This document shows positions 48,757-56,583 of a stretch of DNA of 64,000 nucleotides, one piece after another. A program made the position numbers and the translations under genes. The stretch comes from Micromonospora zamorensis. Its GTDB lineage: Bacteria; Actinomycetota; Actinomycetes; Mycobacteriales; Micromonosporaceae. The notes beneath the pieces were generated by a model, which was not told the origin of the DNA, ran no database searches, and saw only the letters and a list, made by a program, of their open reading frames with translations. Position 1 is the stretch's first letter; every line of letters begins with the position of its first letter. The stretch covers positions 6,572,001-6,636,000 of the forward strand of contig NZ_LT607755.1 in assembly GCF_900090275.1 (NCBI RefSeq). The letters run 5' to 3'.

Positions 48757-50694
48757 TCAGTGGGTACGCGCTGGCGGTCGCCCGCCGAACCCACGCCGGT
48801 CGTCACGCGGACGGTCCTCACGGGGCCGGTCGTCGCGGGGACGGTCGTCCCGCACACGGCTCTCCGGGCGAAAACCACCCCGAGTGTCGCGGTCGCCGAA
48901 GCGCCGGTCACCGGTCGGCCGGTCGCCCCGGCCGTCCCGGTCGCCGAACTGCGGGCGGTCACCGAACCGGCGCTCACCCTGCGGCCGGTCGCCGTAACCC
49001 CGGGTGTCCCGGTCGGCGTAACGCCGCTCGCCGGTCGGCCGGTCGCCGAAGCCCCGATCGCCGGTGGGCCGGTCGCCGTAACGTCGCTCGCCCTGGGGGC
49101 GGTCGCTGTGCTGGCGGTCACCCTGCGGCCGGTCGCTGTAGCGACGCTCGCCAGTCGGGCGGTCGCCGTACTGGCGGTCACCCTGCGGCCGGTCGCCGAA
49201 GCGACGCTCACCGGTCGGGCGGTCGCCCTGGGGCCGGTCGCCGTAGCGGCGCTCGCCGCCCGTGCGGTCACCGAACCGACGCGGACCGCCGGAACGGTCG
49301 TCGAACCGACGCGAGCCGCCGGAGCGATCGCCGTAGCCCCGGGGCTCCGCCTCGAGGCGAACCGGGACGCCGCTGGGCTCCCGTGCGCCGACCAGCTCGG
49401 CCAACGCCTGGTCGCCGACCCGGACCCGGGTCTCGGCCGGCGCGACGCCGGCCTTCTCCATCATCGCCAGGGTGGTGCGGCGCTGCTTGGGCAGCACCAA
49501 CGTGGCGACCGCGCCGGACTCGCCGGCCCGCGCGGTGCGCCCTGCGCGGTGCAGGTAGTCCTTGGGGTCCTTCGGCGGGTCGACGTGCAGCACCAGGGTG
49601 ACACCGTCGACGTGGATGCCCCGAGCCGCCACGTCCGTGGCGACCAGCACGTTCATGCGGCCCTCACGGAACTCGGCCAGCGTCTTGGTGCGCATCCGCT
49701 GGGTCTTGCCGCCGTGCAGCCCACCGGCGCGTACGCCCACCGCCGCGAGCTGCTCGACCAGCCGGTCCACGCCGAGCTGGGTGCGGGCGAAGACCATGGT
49801 CCGACCGTCCCGAGCGGCGATCGAGGCCGCCACCGGGAACTTCTCGTGCGGCGGGATCAACAGCATGTGGTGGTCCATGGTGGACACCGAGGCGGTCGAC
49901 GGCGCGGTGGAGTGGGTCACCGGGTCGGTCATGAACCGCCGGACCAACGCGTCGACGTCGCCGTCCAGGGTCGCCGAGAAGAGTAGCCGTTGACCGTTCG
50001 CGGGCGTCTTCGCCAGCAGCTGGGTCACCTCGGGCAGGAAGCCCATGTCGGCCATCTGGTCGGCCTCGTCGAGCACCGTGACCTCGACGTCGTCGAGCTG
50101 GCAGATGCCCCGCTCGATCAGGTCGCCGAGCCGGCCGGGCGTGGCCACGATGATCTCCACGCCGCGCCGCAGCGCGTCGATCTGACGGTCGTACGGAACA
50201 CCGCCGACAGCGGTCTTGAGGAAGATGCCGACGGCCTTGCCCAGCGGCAACAGAGCGTCGTTGACCTGCATGGCCAACTCCCGGGTCGGAACCAGGATGA
50301 GCGCGCGGGGGCGCATCGGCCGGGCCCGGTTGCGGGTGGCCAGCCGGGCGATCAGCGGCAGACCGAAGGCGAGCGTCTTGCCCGAACCGGTCTGCCCACG
50401 GCCCAGCACGTCACGGCCGGCGAGCGCGTCCGGCACGGTGGCCCGCTGGATCTCGAACGGGCTGGTGATGCCCTGCTGTGCCAGCGCGCGGACCAGCGGC
50501 TCGGGCAGGCCGAGGGAGGCGAAGTCGACCGGTGCGGCGGACTCGACCGGCGCGGACTCGGCCGGCTGTGCGGCGGTCGCCGCCGCGGTGCCGGCCTCGC
50601 TCAGAGCGGCGTCGAGCGGCTCCGAGGCGGTGTCGGTCGCCGGGGTTGAGTGGAAAACGGACGTAACGGTGCTGGGGTCAGCAGAGGTGGTCAA
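48757..50694 (-). CDS. DEAD-box RNA helicase with long Arg/Gly/Asp-rich tail
   Basis: 645 residues if the TTG at 50694 is the start (AAAGG 6 nt upstream); no ATG or GTG is well placed. All DEAD-box motifs are visible: Q motif region FASLGLPEPLVRALAQQGIT, motif I GRGQTGSGKT, Ia PTRELA, II LDEADQM, III SAT, V ATDVAARG and VI HRAGRTARAG. It unwinds RNA duplexes, as in ribosome assembly or cold adaptation. From about residue 460 the chain is a disordered tail of repeated GDRPTGERRYGDRPQ units. RG-rich tails of this kind bind RNA and can drive condensate formation. Confidence 0.92.
   Translation of the reverse strand: MTTSADPSTVTSVFHSTPATDTASEPLDAALSEAGTAAATAAQPAESAPVESAAPVDFASLGLPEPLVRALAQQGITSPFEIQRATVPDALAGRDVLGRGQTGSGKTLAFGLPLIARLATRNRARPMRPRALILVPTRELAMQVNDALLPLGKAVGIFLKTAVGGVPYDRQIDALRRGVEIIVATPGRLGDLIERGICQLDDVEVTVLDEADQMADMGFLPEVTQLLAKTPANGQRLLFSATLDGDVDALVRRFMTDPVTHSTAPSTASVSTMDHHMLLIPPHEKFPVAASIAARDGRTMVFARTQLGVDRLVEQLAAVGVRAGGLHGGKTQRMRTKTLAEFREGRMNVLVATDVAARGIHVDGVTLVLHVDPPKDPKDYLHRAGRTARAGESGAVATLVLPKQRRTTLAMMEKAGVAPAETRVRVGDQALAELVGAREPSGVPVRLEAEPRGYGDRSGGSRRFDDRSGGPRRFGDRTGGERRYGDRPQGDRPTGERRFGDRPQGDRQYGDRPTGERRYSDRPQGDRQHSDRPQGERRYGDRPTGDRGFGDRPTGERRYADRDTRGYGDRPQGERRFGDRPQFGDRDGRGDRPTGDRRFGDRDTRGGFRPESRVRDDRPRDDRPREDRPRDDRRGFGGRPPARTH
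48790..49340 (-). repeat. Degenerate tandem repeat coding for the helicase tail
   Basis: About 15-20 units of 24-30 bp encode variants of (Y/F)GDRPxGERR or GDRPQGDRQ. The units are imperfect and in frame, so the repeat is under coding constraint. They also create a long spurious open frame on the opposite strand. Confidence 0.85.
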
Positions 50695-50891
50695 CAAATG
50701 CCTTTCGAGCGGGGCGCATCTTCGCGATGGCCTGCCGCGGCTGTGCCGCCGGATCGCCCGCAAGACCGCCCATGGGCGCACACCACGCGCGCCGGGTCAG
50801 TGATCTATGCCAGTGTACGGCGGTCCGGCGAACCCGCCAGTCGGTTGTCCGGCGGTAGTGGGCGGACTCACCATCACGCCCGCCCGATGAC

Positions 50892-52553
50892 TCACCCGCT
50901 GAGCGCGCCGCCGACCAGACCGTCCAAGGCGTCGCCGGCAAGCAGAACGATCATGACACTGATCGCGACCAACAGCCCCAGAGCGGCGGCCAGGACGATC
51001 ATGACCTTGGCGTTGCTGCGCCGCTCGGACGGCGTGTCGGCCCAGCCCTGGGCCAGGATGTGCCCGGTCAGCGAGCCGGAATTCTCCACCGCGTTGGCGG
51101 GCATCGCGATCGTGGCGAAACCCGGCCCGTCGCCGCTGCCGTAGACGGTTCCGGCCAGGTCGGTGTCGCCGCTGTGTCGCCCACCACGAGCACCGGTCGT
51201 GCCCTGTCCGGAGCTGAACGAAGGGCCGGCGGTCCCTCCGGTGAACCGGGAGTTTCCGCCGGCGCTGCCCGTCGACGGGGGAGTGCCGACGCTGGACGGC
51301 GGCCAGCTCGGCAGCGCTGGCGCGGGCACCACCGGCGGTGCGGAGACGGGTGCCTCGGCCCAGCCGCCGCCCGCTGCGGGGCGGGCCGCCTGGGCGGTGG
51401 ACTGCCATCCGGCCGGCGGTGCGGAAACCGATGCGCTCGCTCGTACGCCGGGCGTGTCGGTCATCGCCGGCGGAGGCGGAAACGGCGGCGCCGGCATCGG
51501 GCCCGGCGGACCCGGCGGCGCGGGCACCGGCGGACCGGGCGGCGGCACGGGCGGGCCCGGGATGGGCGGCGAGGGCGGGCCTGGCATGGGCGGCACCGGC
51601 GAGGGCGGCGGTACGGGTGGACCCGGGACGGGCGGAACCGGACCGGGCGGCGGCGTGGGTCGGGGCCCTGGCGTCGGCATCGGGCCGGGCGGGTACGGCC
51701 CCGGATCCGGCGCGGGCTCCGGCTCGGGCGGTGACGGTTGGGTCGGCCCGGGGCCGGGAGGCGTGGGTGACGGCTCCGGTTCCGGAGTCGACGGCTCCGG
51801 TGGCTGAGCCGGCTCCGGTGGCTGCGCCGGCTCGGGCGGCTCGGGGTTCACCGGTCCGGCTCCGTAGACGGTGGGCGTGCTCCCCCGGGAGGCCGGGGTG
51901 CGGATGGCACCGGCCGTCACCCGGCTGCTGCCGGGAACCGTGGCGCTGGCCCGGGCCGGCGCGGTCGAGTCGTTCCGCTGCCCGGGCAACGACACGTCAG
52001 CCGGACTGGCCGAGCCGGTCGCACGGTAGGTGGTGGCGGTGACCGGGGCGCTGACCGGCAGGTCACTGCGGAGAGCCCCGGCGGTGGCGACGCTGGCTCT
52101 GGCCCGTACCGGCGCGGCGGGTTGGTCCGGGCGGGCGTCGGCGGGCGCCGCCTGCCCGTGGCCGACGGCGGGATCGTCCGTGTCGACGCCGCTGCCGACG
52201 GAAGCGGCGTCGGCCGCGTCGGCGTCGGCGGGCGTGGTGTCGGCCGCGTCGGCGTCGGCGGGCGCGGCATCGGCGTCGGCGGAGTCGTCACGGGGGGACG
52301 GGGTGTCGTCAGTGGCGGCCGAGGCCGTGCCGGTGGCGGCCCGCGCTGTGCCGGTGGCGGCCCGCGCTGTGTCGCTGGCGGCCGAAGCGGTGCCGGTGGC
52401 GGCCGGGGCCGTGTCGCTGGCAGCCGGGTCAGCGGGAGGGCTGACCGGGGCGGCCTCGGTGGGAGACACCGGGTCGCCGGTGCCGAGCCCTGGCGGGTCG
52501 GCTTGGTCGACCACAGGGTCGACAGTCTCCGCCGGATCTTTCTGCTCGGCCAT
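50892..52553 (-). CDS. Proline-rich single-pass membrane protein
   Basis: 553 residues from the ATG at 52553 (GGAGGGCGGAG upstream). The N-terminal 170 residues are Ala/Asp/Thr-rich (repeats of ATGTARAATGTA and DADAADTTPADAD type). A 130-residue middle is almost pure Pro/Gly/Glu. Near the C-terminus a basic stretch (SERRSNAKV) leads into one membrane helix (MIVLAAALGLLVAISVMIVL). The long proline-rich region must therefore lie on one side, probably cytoplasmic given the positive-inside rule. It is possibly a spacer or scaffold in the envelope. No domain is recognised. It follows the NlpC/P60 gene on the same strand with a 114-bp gap. Confidence 0.8.
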   Translation of the reverse strand: MAEQKDPAETVDPVVDQADPPGLGTGDPVSPTEAAPVSPPADPAASDTAPAATGTASAASDTARAATGTARAATGTASAATDDTPSPRDDSADADAAPADADAADTTPADADAADAASVGSGVDTDDPAVGHGQAAPADARPDQPAAPVRARASVATAGALRSDLPVSAPVTATTYRATGSASPADVSLPGQRNDSTAPARASATVPGSSRVTAGAIRTPASRGSTPTVYGAGPVNPEPPEPAQPPEPAQPPEPSTPEPEPSPTPPGPGPTQPSPPEPEPAPDPGPYPPGPMPTPGPRPTPPPGPVPPVPGPPVPPPSPVPPMPGPPSPPIPGPPVPPPGPPVPAPPGPPGPMPAPPFPPPPAMTDTPGVRASASVSAPPAGWQSTAQAARPAAGGGWAEAPVSAPPVVPAPALPSWPPSSVGTPPSTGSAGGNSRFTGGTAGPSFSSGQGTTGARGGRHSGDTDLAGTVYGSGDGPGFATIAMPANAVENSGSLTGHILAQGWADTPSERRSNAKVMIVLAAALGLLVAISVMIVLLAGDALDGLVGGALSG

Positions 52554-52667
52554 CTCCGCCCTCCGCGCCATGCTCGCACCCGGACTCGTGACGTCGAGTC
52601 GGATGTGCCTGGTTGTCACGGTGCCACAGATCGCCCCGACCGGACAGCCGGAGCCGGTCGTGGCGGA

Positions 52668-54230
52668 TCAACCAGCGGTGCTGGGGCTGCCCGACGGGCT
52701 GTCGCCGCCCGACGCGCTCGTGGTGGCCTTCGGGGTGGTCGCCGGTGATGAGCTGCTCGGGGCGTTGGTCGGTGGCGGGGGCAGGGTCGTCGGCGTGTTG
52801 CTCGGGGTGGCTGGCGAGCTCGGCGAGGTGGTCTCGGTCGGCGTGGGCGTCGGCTTCGGCGTGGGCGTCGCGCTGCCGGTCGGCTTCGGCGTGGCCGAAC
52901 CCGTCGGCGTCGGGGTGGCCGACTTCGTCGGGGTGGGCGTCGGCTTCACGGTGGGCGTCGGCTTCACGGGCGGCTTGCTGGGCGTCGTGACCGGCGGGGT
53001 CGGGATCGACACGATCGGTCCCGGCACCGCGCCGATGACCCGGGTCGCCGCGTACAGGCGGGACCAGCTGACGACCGAGATCTTGACGACGTCGCCGGTG
53101 GTCGGCGCCTGCACCATCTTGCCGTTGCCGATGTACATGCCGACGTGGTGGATCGTCGTCCAACTGCTGCCGGAGGCGAAGAAGAGCAGATCGCCGGGGA
53201 GTAGCGCGCTCTGCGGCACCGTCCGGGCCCGGGTGGCGGCGTACTGGTCGCGGGAGACCCGGGGCAGGTCGAAGTAGTCGGCGCCGGGAGACCGGTACGC
53301 CGCCCACATCAGACCCGAGCAGTCGAACTGGTTCGGCCCCTCCTCGGACCACTTGTACGGGTCGCCGAGCTGGGCGAGCGCGTACCGGACCGCGGCAAGT
53401 GCCCGCGGGTGGGCGGCCATGCCGCTGATGTTCTGGTTGGAGACGTAGCCGGCGCCGATCTGCTGCTCGGCGGCCTCCTGCTGACGCTCGATCTCGATCA
53501 GCTGTGTGGCGTTGTCGCGGCGCAACTTGAGCAGGCTCGCCTCGGCCGTGCGGAGCGACGCCTCGCCGGCGGTGAACTCCGCCTCGACGGAGTCGACGCG
53601 GATCTTGGCGGCGGCGTGCGCCTGGTAGGCGAGCTGCTCGTTGCTGCGGGCCCGGGACAGCTCCCCGGCCACGCCGGTGGTGCCGCCGTCGACCTTCTGG
53701 CCCCGGGTGATCTGCTGGAGGCGGTTCAGCTCGCGGATGTCCTGGGCGAGGTCGCTGTCCGGCAGCGCGGCAGCTGCCTTTACGGCGTCGGCGGCGGCCG
53801 CGTCGGCCGCCTGCTGGGCCCGGAGCAGGGCGTCCTGCGCGGTTGCCAGTGTCTTGCCGGCCGCGTCGAGCTGCGCCTTGGCGTCGACGCGTTTCTGCTT
53901 GGTCAGCAACAGCGTCTCGCCGAGCGCGCCGACCTGGGCCTCGCCGGCGGAGATGGCGGCGGCCAGCGGACCCGTGCCCACGTTGACCACCGGCGGGACC
54001 GGGACACCGGCGACGGGAGCGCCACCGGGCAGTTGAAGCGCACCGGTCACCGCGGGGCGGGAACCGGTGTCCGGCACGGTGGTCGGCAATCCGGGCTCGG
54101 CGTACGCGGGGGTGGACAGCACGGCCGCGGCGATCGCGCCGAGCAGGGCGGCCCAAAGCTTCGGACGCAGCACCGGCGAGATCACCGGGTTCCGTCGTCG
54201 CTGCCGTCGCCCGCGCCCGCTGTCGACCAT
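52668..54230 (-). CDS. Secreted NlpC/P60 peptidoglycan hydrolase (RipA-like)
   Basis: 520 residues from the ATG at 54230 (GGGGAGCGGA upstream). A signal peptide (RPKLWAALLGAIAAAVLSTP) is followed by a coiled-coil region (about 95-250) and the NlpC/P60 domain (about 270-390), with catalytic Cys in NQFDCSGLMWAAY and His in TIHHVGMYIG. The last 120 residues are a Pro/Thr/Ser-rich tail with Lys-Pro-Thr-Pro repeats. The order coiled coil then NlpC/P60 resembles RipA-type endopeptidases that cut the stem peptide during cell separation. The 237-bp gap upstream has a lone GTTACA, but I recognise no riboswitch or other element there. Confidence 0.92.
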   Translation of the reverse strand: MVDSGRGRRQRRRNPVISPVLRPKLWAALLGAIAAAVLSTPAYAEPGLPTTVPDTGSRPAVTGALQLPGGAPVAGVPVPPVVNVGTGPLAAAISAGEAQVGALGETLLLTKQKRVDAKAQLDAAGKTLATAQDALLRAQQAADAAAADAVKAAAALPDSDLAQDIRELNRLQQITRGQKVDGGTTGVAGELSRARSNEQLAYQAHAAAKIRVDSVEAEFTAGEASLRTAEASLLKLRRDNATQLIEIERQQEAAEQQIGAGYVSNQNISGMAAHPRALAAVRYALAQLGDPYKWSEEGPNQFDCSGLMWAAYRSPGADYFDLPRVSRDQYAATRARTVPQSALLPGDLLFFASGSSWTTIHHVGMYIGNGKMVQAPTTGDVVKISVVSWSRLYAATRVIGAVPGPIVSIPTPPVTTPSKPPVKPTPTVKPTPTPTKSATPTPTGSATPKPTGSATPTPKPTPTPTETTSPSSPATPSNTPTTLPPPPTNAPSSSSPATTPKATTSASGGDSPSGSPSTAG

Positions 54231-54467
54231 TCCGCTCCCCGTCCCGCAGTCCGTCACCGCGCTTGGTGGGCGCGGCGGTCGGGACGGTACCAGTGTGTGG
54301 TTCCGCCCCGTTCTGTCTTACCGCACGACGGCAGTGATGTCGATGCATCTCCGGGTTACAGGAGGCTGAGAGTCTGGTGAAGTGGATCGCTGCCGGCGAC
54401 CGTGCCGCCGTGGCTGTCGGCGTCCCGACGTACGCTCGACGAGGACCGCAGGTGGAAGGGACGTGCC

Positions 54468-55637
54468 ATGGACGCCGGACTCAAGCGTGAGCTCGAAGCG
54501 AAGGTGTACGCCGGTGAGCGGCTGACCCGGGAGGACGGGGTCGCCCTCTACGACAGCGACGACCTGACGTGGCTGGGCCGGTTGGCGCACCACAAGCGCA
54601 CCGAGCTCAACGGTGACCGGGTGATGTTCAACGTCAACCGGCACCTCAACCTGACCAACGTCTGCTCGGCGTCCTGTGCGTACTGCTCGTTTCAGCGCAA
54701 GCCGGGCGAGAAGGACGCATACACGATGCGCATCGACGAGGCGGTTCGCAAGGCCAAGGAGATGGAGGATGAGCAGCTCACCGAGCTGCACATCGTCAAC
54801 GGCCTGCACCCGACCCTGCCCTGGCGCTACTACCCCAAGGTGTTGCGCGAGCTGAAGGCGGCGCTGCCGAACGTCAAGCTCAAGTGCTTCACGGCGACCG
54901 AGGTGCAGTGGTTCGAGAAGATCAGCGGTCTGAGCGCCGACGAGATCCTCGACGAGCTGATGGACGCCGGTCTGGAGTCGCTGACCGGCGGTGGCGCGGA
55001 GATCTTCGACTGGGAGGTCCGGCAGCACATCGTCGACCACGCATGCCACTGGGAAGACTGGTCGCGCATCCACGCCCTGGCGCACCGCAAGGGCATGAAG
55101 ACCCCGGCGACGATGTTGTACGGCCACATCGAGGAGCCCCGGCACCGGGTCGACCACGTGCTGCGGCTGCGTGAGCTCCAGGACGAGACCGGGGGCTTCG
55201 CGGTCTTCATCCCGCTGCGCTACCAGCACGACTTCGTGGACTCGGCGGACGGCAAGATCCGTAACCGGATCCAGGCGCGCACCACGATGGCCTCGCCGGC
55301 CGAGTCGCTGAAGACGTTCGCCGTCTCCCGGCTGCTCTTCGACAACGTGCCGCACGTCAAGAACTTCTGGGTGATGCACGGGCTGTCGGTGGCCCAGCTC
55401 TCGCTGAACTTCGGCGTGGACGACCTGGACGGCTCCGTCGTCGAATACAAGATCACGCACGATGCCGACTCGTACGGCACCCCGAACACGATGCACCGCG
55501 AGGACCTGCTGCACCTGATCTGGGACGCCGGGTTCCAGCCGGTCGAGCGGGACACCCGCTACAACGTGGTCCGGGAGTACGACAAGGCCCCGTCGCTGGC
55601 CGAGCGGCGCGCCGAGCCGCAGCAGGTCTGGGCCTGA
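54468..55637 (+). CDS. mqnE: Aminofutalosine synthase (radical SAM)
   Basis: 389 residues from the ATG at 54468 (GGAAGGG upstream). The radical SAM cluster motif is NVCSASCAYCSF (C-x3-C-x2-C). LHIVNGLHPTLPWRYYPKVL and LTGGGAEIFDWEVRQHI distinguish MqnE from MqnC and CofH. It joins the chorismate-derived enolpyruvyl benzoate to SAM-derived adenosine to give aminofutalosine, an early step of the futalosine route to menaquinone. Late-pathway genes mqnL, mqnP and mqnM lie 10-15 kb upstream. mqnA-D are not in the window. Confidence 0.93.
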   Translation: MDAGLKRELEAKVYAGERLTREDGVALYDSDDLTWLGRLAHHKRTELNGDRVMFNVNRHLNLTNVCSASCAYCSFQRKPGEKDAYTMRIDEAVRKAKEMEDEQLTELHIVNGLHPTLPWRYYPKVLRELKAALPNVKLKCFTATEVQWFEKISGLSADEILDELMDAGLESLTGGGAEIFDWEVRQHIVDHACHWEDWSRIHALAHRKGMKTPATMLYGHIEEPRHRVDHVLRLRELQDETGGFAVFIPLRYQHDFVDSADGKIRNRIQARTTMASPAESLKTFAVSRLLFDNVPHVKNFWVMHGLSVAQLSLNFGVDDLDGSVVEYKITHDADSYGTPNTMHREDLLHLIWDAGFQPVERDTRYNVVREYDKAPSLAERRAEPQQVWA

Positions 55638-55660
55638 GCCACCACGTACCCTCGCAGTCG

Positions 55661-56098
55661 ATGACCGAGCAACGCGAACCTGAGCAGCAGAGTGGGTTTC
55701 CCCGCCGGGACGCCGAGGGGCGCATCCGTACCCTCGGCGATCTGCTCGGGGTGTGCCTGGCCGGCCTGGTCATCGGTGTGCTGGCGTTGGTGTTGTTCGA
55801 CTGGGCGTTCGCCTCGATCGGCGCCGGTGATTTCGGGCACACCAACGGCTGGCTGGCGGTGATCCTGCCGGCGTGGCTGTTCTGGGACGACTTCCGGGCC
55901 TGGGGGTTCGGCGCGGCCCGGGTGGTGGCTGCGCTGGTCGCCGCCGCAGTCGGGGTGTTCGTCGGGCTGCTGATCGCCGGTCTGGGCTCCGGGTTGCCAC
56001 CGTTGCTCTCCGGCGCGTTGGCGGCGGCGGCGTTCACTGTGGCGTACGCGGCCCTCTGGTTCCCGGGCGTCCGCTGGCTGGCCCGCCGAACCGGCTGA
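55661..56098 (+). CDS. Membrane protein of unknown function
   Basis: 145 residues. A hydrophilic N-terminus (TEQREPEQQSGFPRRDAEGR) is followed by four hydrophobic helices, for example LLGVCLAGLVIGVLALVLFD and VVAALVAAAVGVFVGLLIAG. No family is recognised. TACCCT lies 8 nt before the ATG and no ribosome site is visible, so the gene may have its own leaderless promoter although only 23 bp separate it from mqnE. Confidence 0.75.
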   Translation: MTEQREPEQQSGFPRRDAEGRIRTLGDLLGVCLAGLVIGVLALVLFDWAFASIGAGDFGHTNGWLAVILPAWLFWDDFRAWGFGAARVVAALVAAAVGVFVGLLIAGLGSGLPPLLSGALAAAAFTVAYAALWFPGVRWLARRTG

Positions 56099-56162
56099 CC
56101 GCGACCGCCCGCCGGGCGGATCGACCCTCCCGCCGACATCGGCGGGCGACGGAGAGAACGGA

Positions 56163-56468
56163 GTGGTACGGGTGAGCGCCGCGCTCAAGTACACGCTGGG
56201 CCGGATCGGGCTGTTCGTCGCCGTGCTGGCGGGCCTCTGGCTGATCGACATGAACGTGTTCCTGAAGCTGATGTTGGCGCTGGCCTTCTCCGCCGCGCTC
56301 TCCTTCTTCCTGCTGCGCGGTTGGCGGGACGAGATGGCCGAGGAGATGGGCACCGCCGCAGAGCGCCGGCGCACCGAGAAGGAGCGCCTCCGCAGCGCCC
56401 TGGCCGGCGAAGACAGCCCCAACCCCAACCCCACCCGCCCGGCCGAAGGCCCGGACACTCCGCGTTGA
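56163..56468 (+). CDS. DUF4229-family small membrane protein
   Basis: 101 residues. Two membrane helices (YTLGRIGLFVAVLAGLWLID, LMLALAFSAALSFFLLRG) are followed by a basic/acidic cytoplasmic helix (RDEMAEEMGTAAERRRTEKE), the DUF4229 pattern. GTG starts at 56163 and 56172 are both possible behind GGAGAGAACGGAG. Small DUF4229 genes often lie near mqnE in actinobacteria. The role is unknown. Its TGA stop is the first three bases of palindrome B copy 2, and the final residues (NPNPTRPAEGPDTPR) look like non-conserved filler. Confidence 0.8.
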   Translation: MVRVSAALKYTLGRIGLFVAVLAGLWLIDMNVFLKLMLALAFSAALSFFLLRGWRDEMAEEMGTAAERRRTEKERLRSALAGEDSPNPNPTRPAEGPDTPR

Positions 56469-56521
56469 TCAAGAGGTTTGCGTCACGGAACTGGGTTCCG
56501 GTGACGCAAACCTCTTGATCA
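56466..56521. repeat. Palindromic repeat, family B, copy 2
   Basis: Arms 56466-56486 (starting TGATCAAGAGGTTTGCGTCA) and 56501-56521 are perfectly complementary over 21 bp. The loop contains a further GGAAC-TGG-GTTCC pairing. It supplies the stop codon of the DUF4229 gene and separates it from the convergent C39 gene. Confidence 0.9.
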
Positions 56522-56583
56522 CCCGCGTTGAGCGGGGCGGCGCGGGGCCGGGTGGCAGGGGCCGGGTGGCAGGGGTTGGTGGG

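Noticed and set aside
48660..49271. N-terminal extension of the glycolipid-binding protein with ATATG repeats
   Set aside because: It is out-of-frame sequence of the helicase tail on the same strand; the family domain starts at the ATG near 48659.
48616..49986. Plus-strand 456-codon frame with tandem Val/Ala/Pro repeats, resembling a surface repeat protein
   Set aside because: It is the complement of the helicase C-terminal repeat; the helicase frame carries DEAD-box motifs and continues into the repeat.
51163..51807. Gly-rich PE_PGRS-like plus-strand frame
   Set aside because: It is the antisense of the Pro-rich membrane protein; Pro codons read backwards give Gly. The minus-strand frame has a membrane helix and a ribosome site.
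54231..54467. Possible c-di-AMP (ydaO) riboswitch upstream of the NlpC/P60 gene
   Set aside because: Cell-wall hydrolases often have one, but I could not find the conserved helices or loops on the minus strand; only a lone GTTACA motif is visible.
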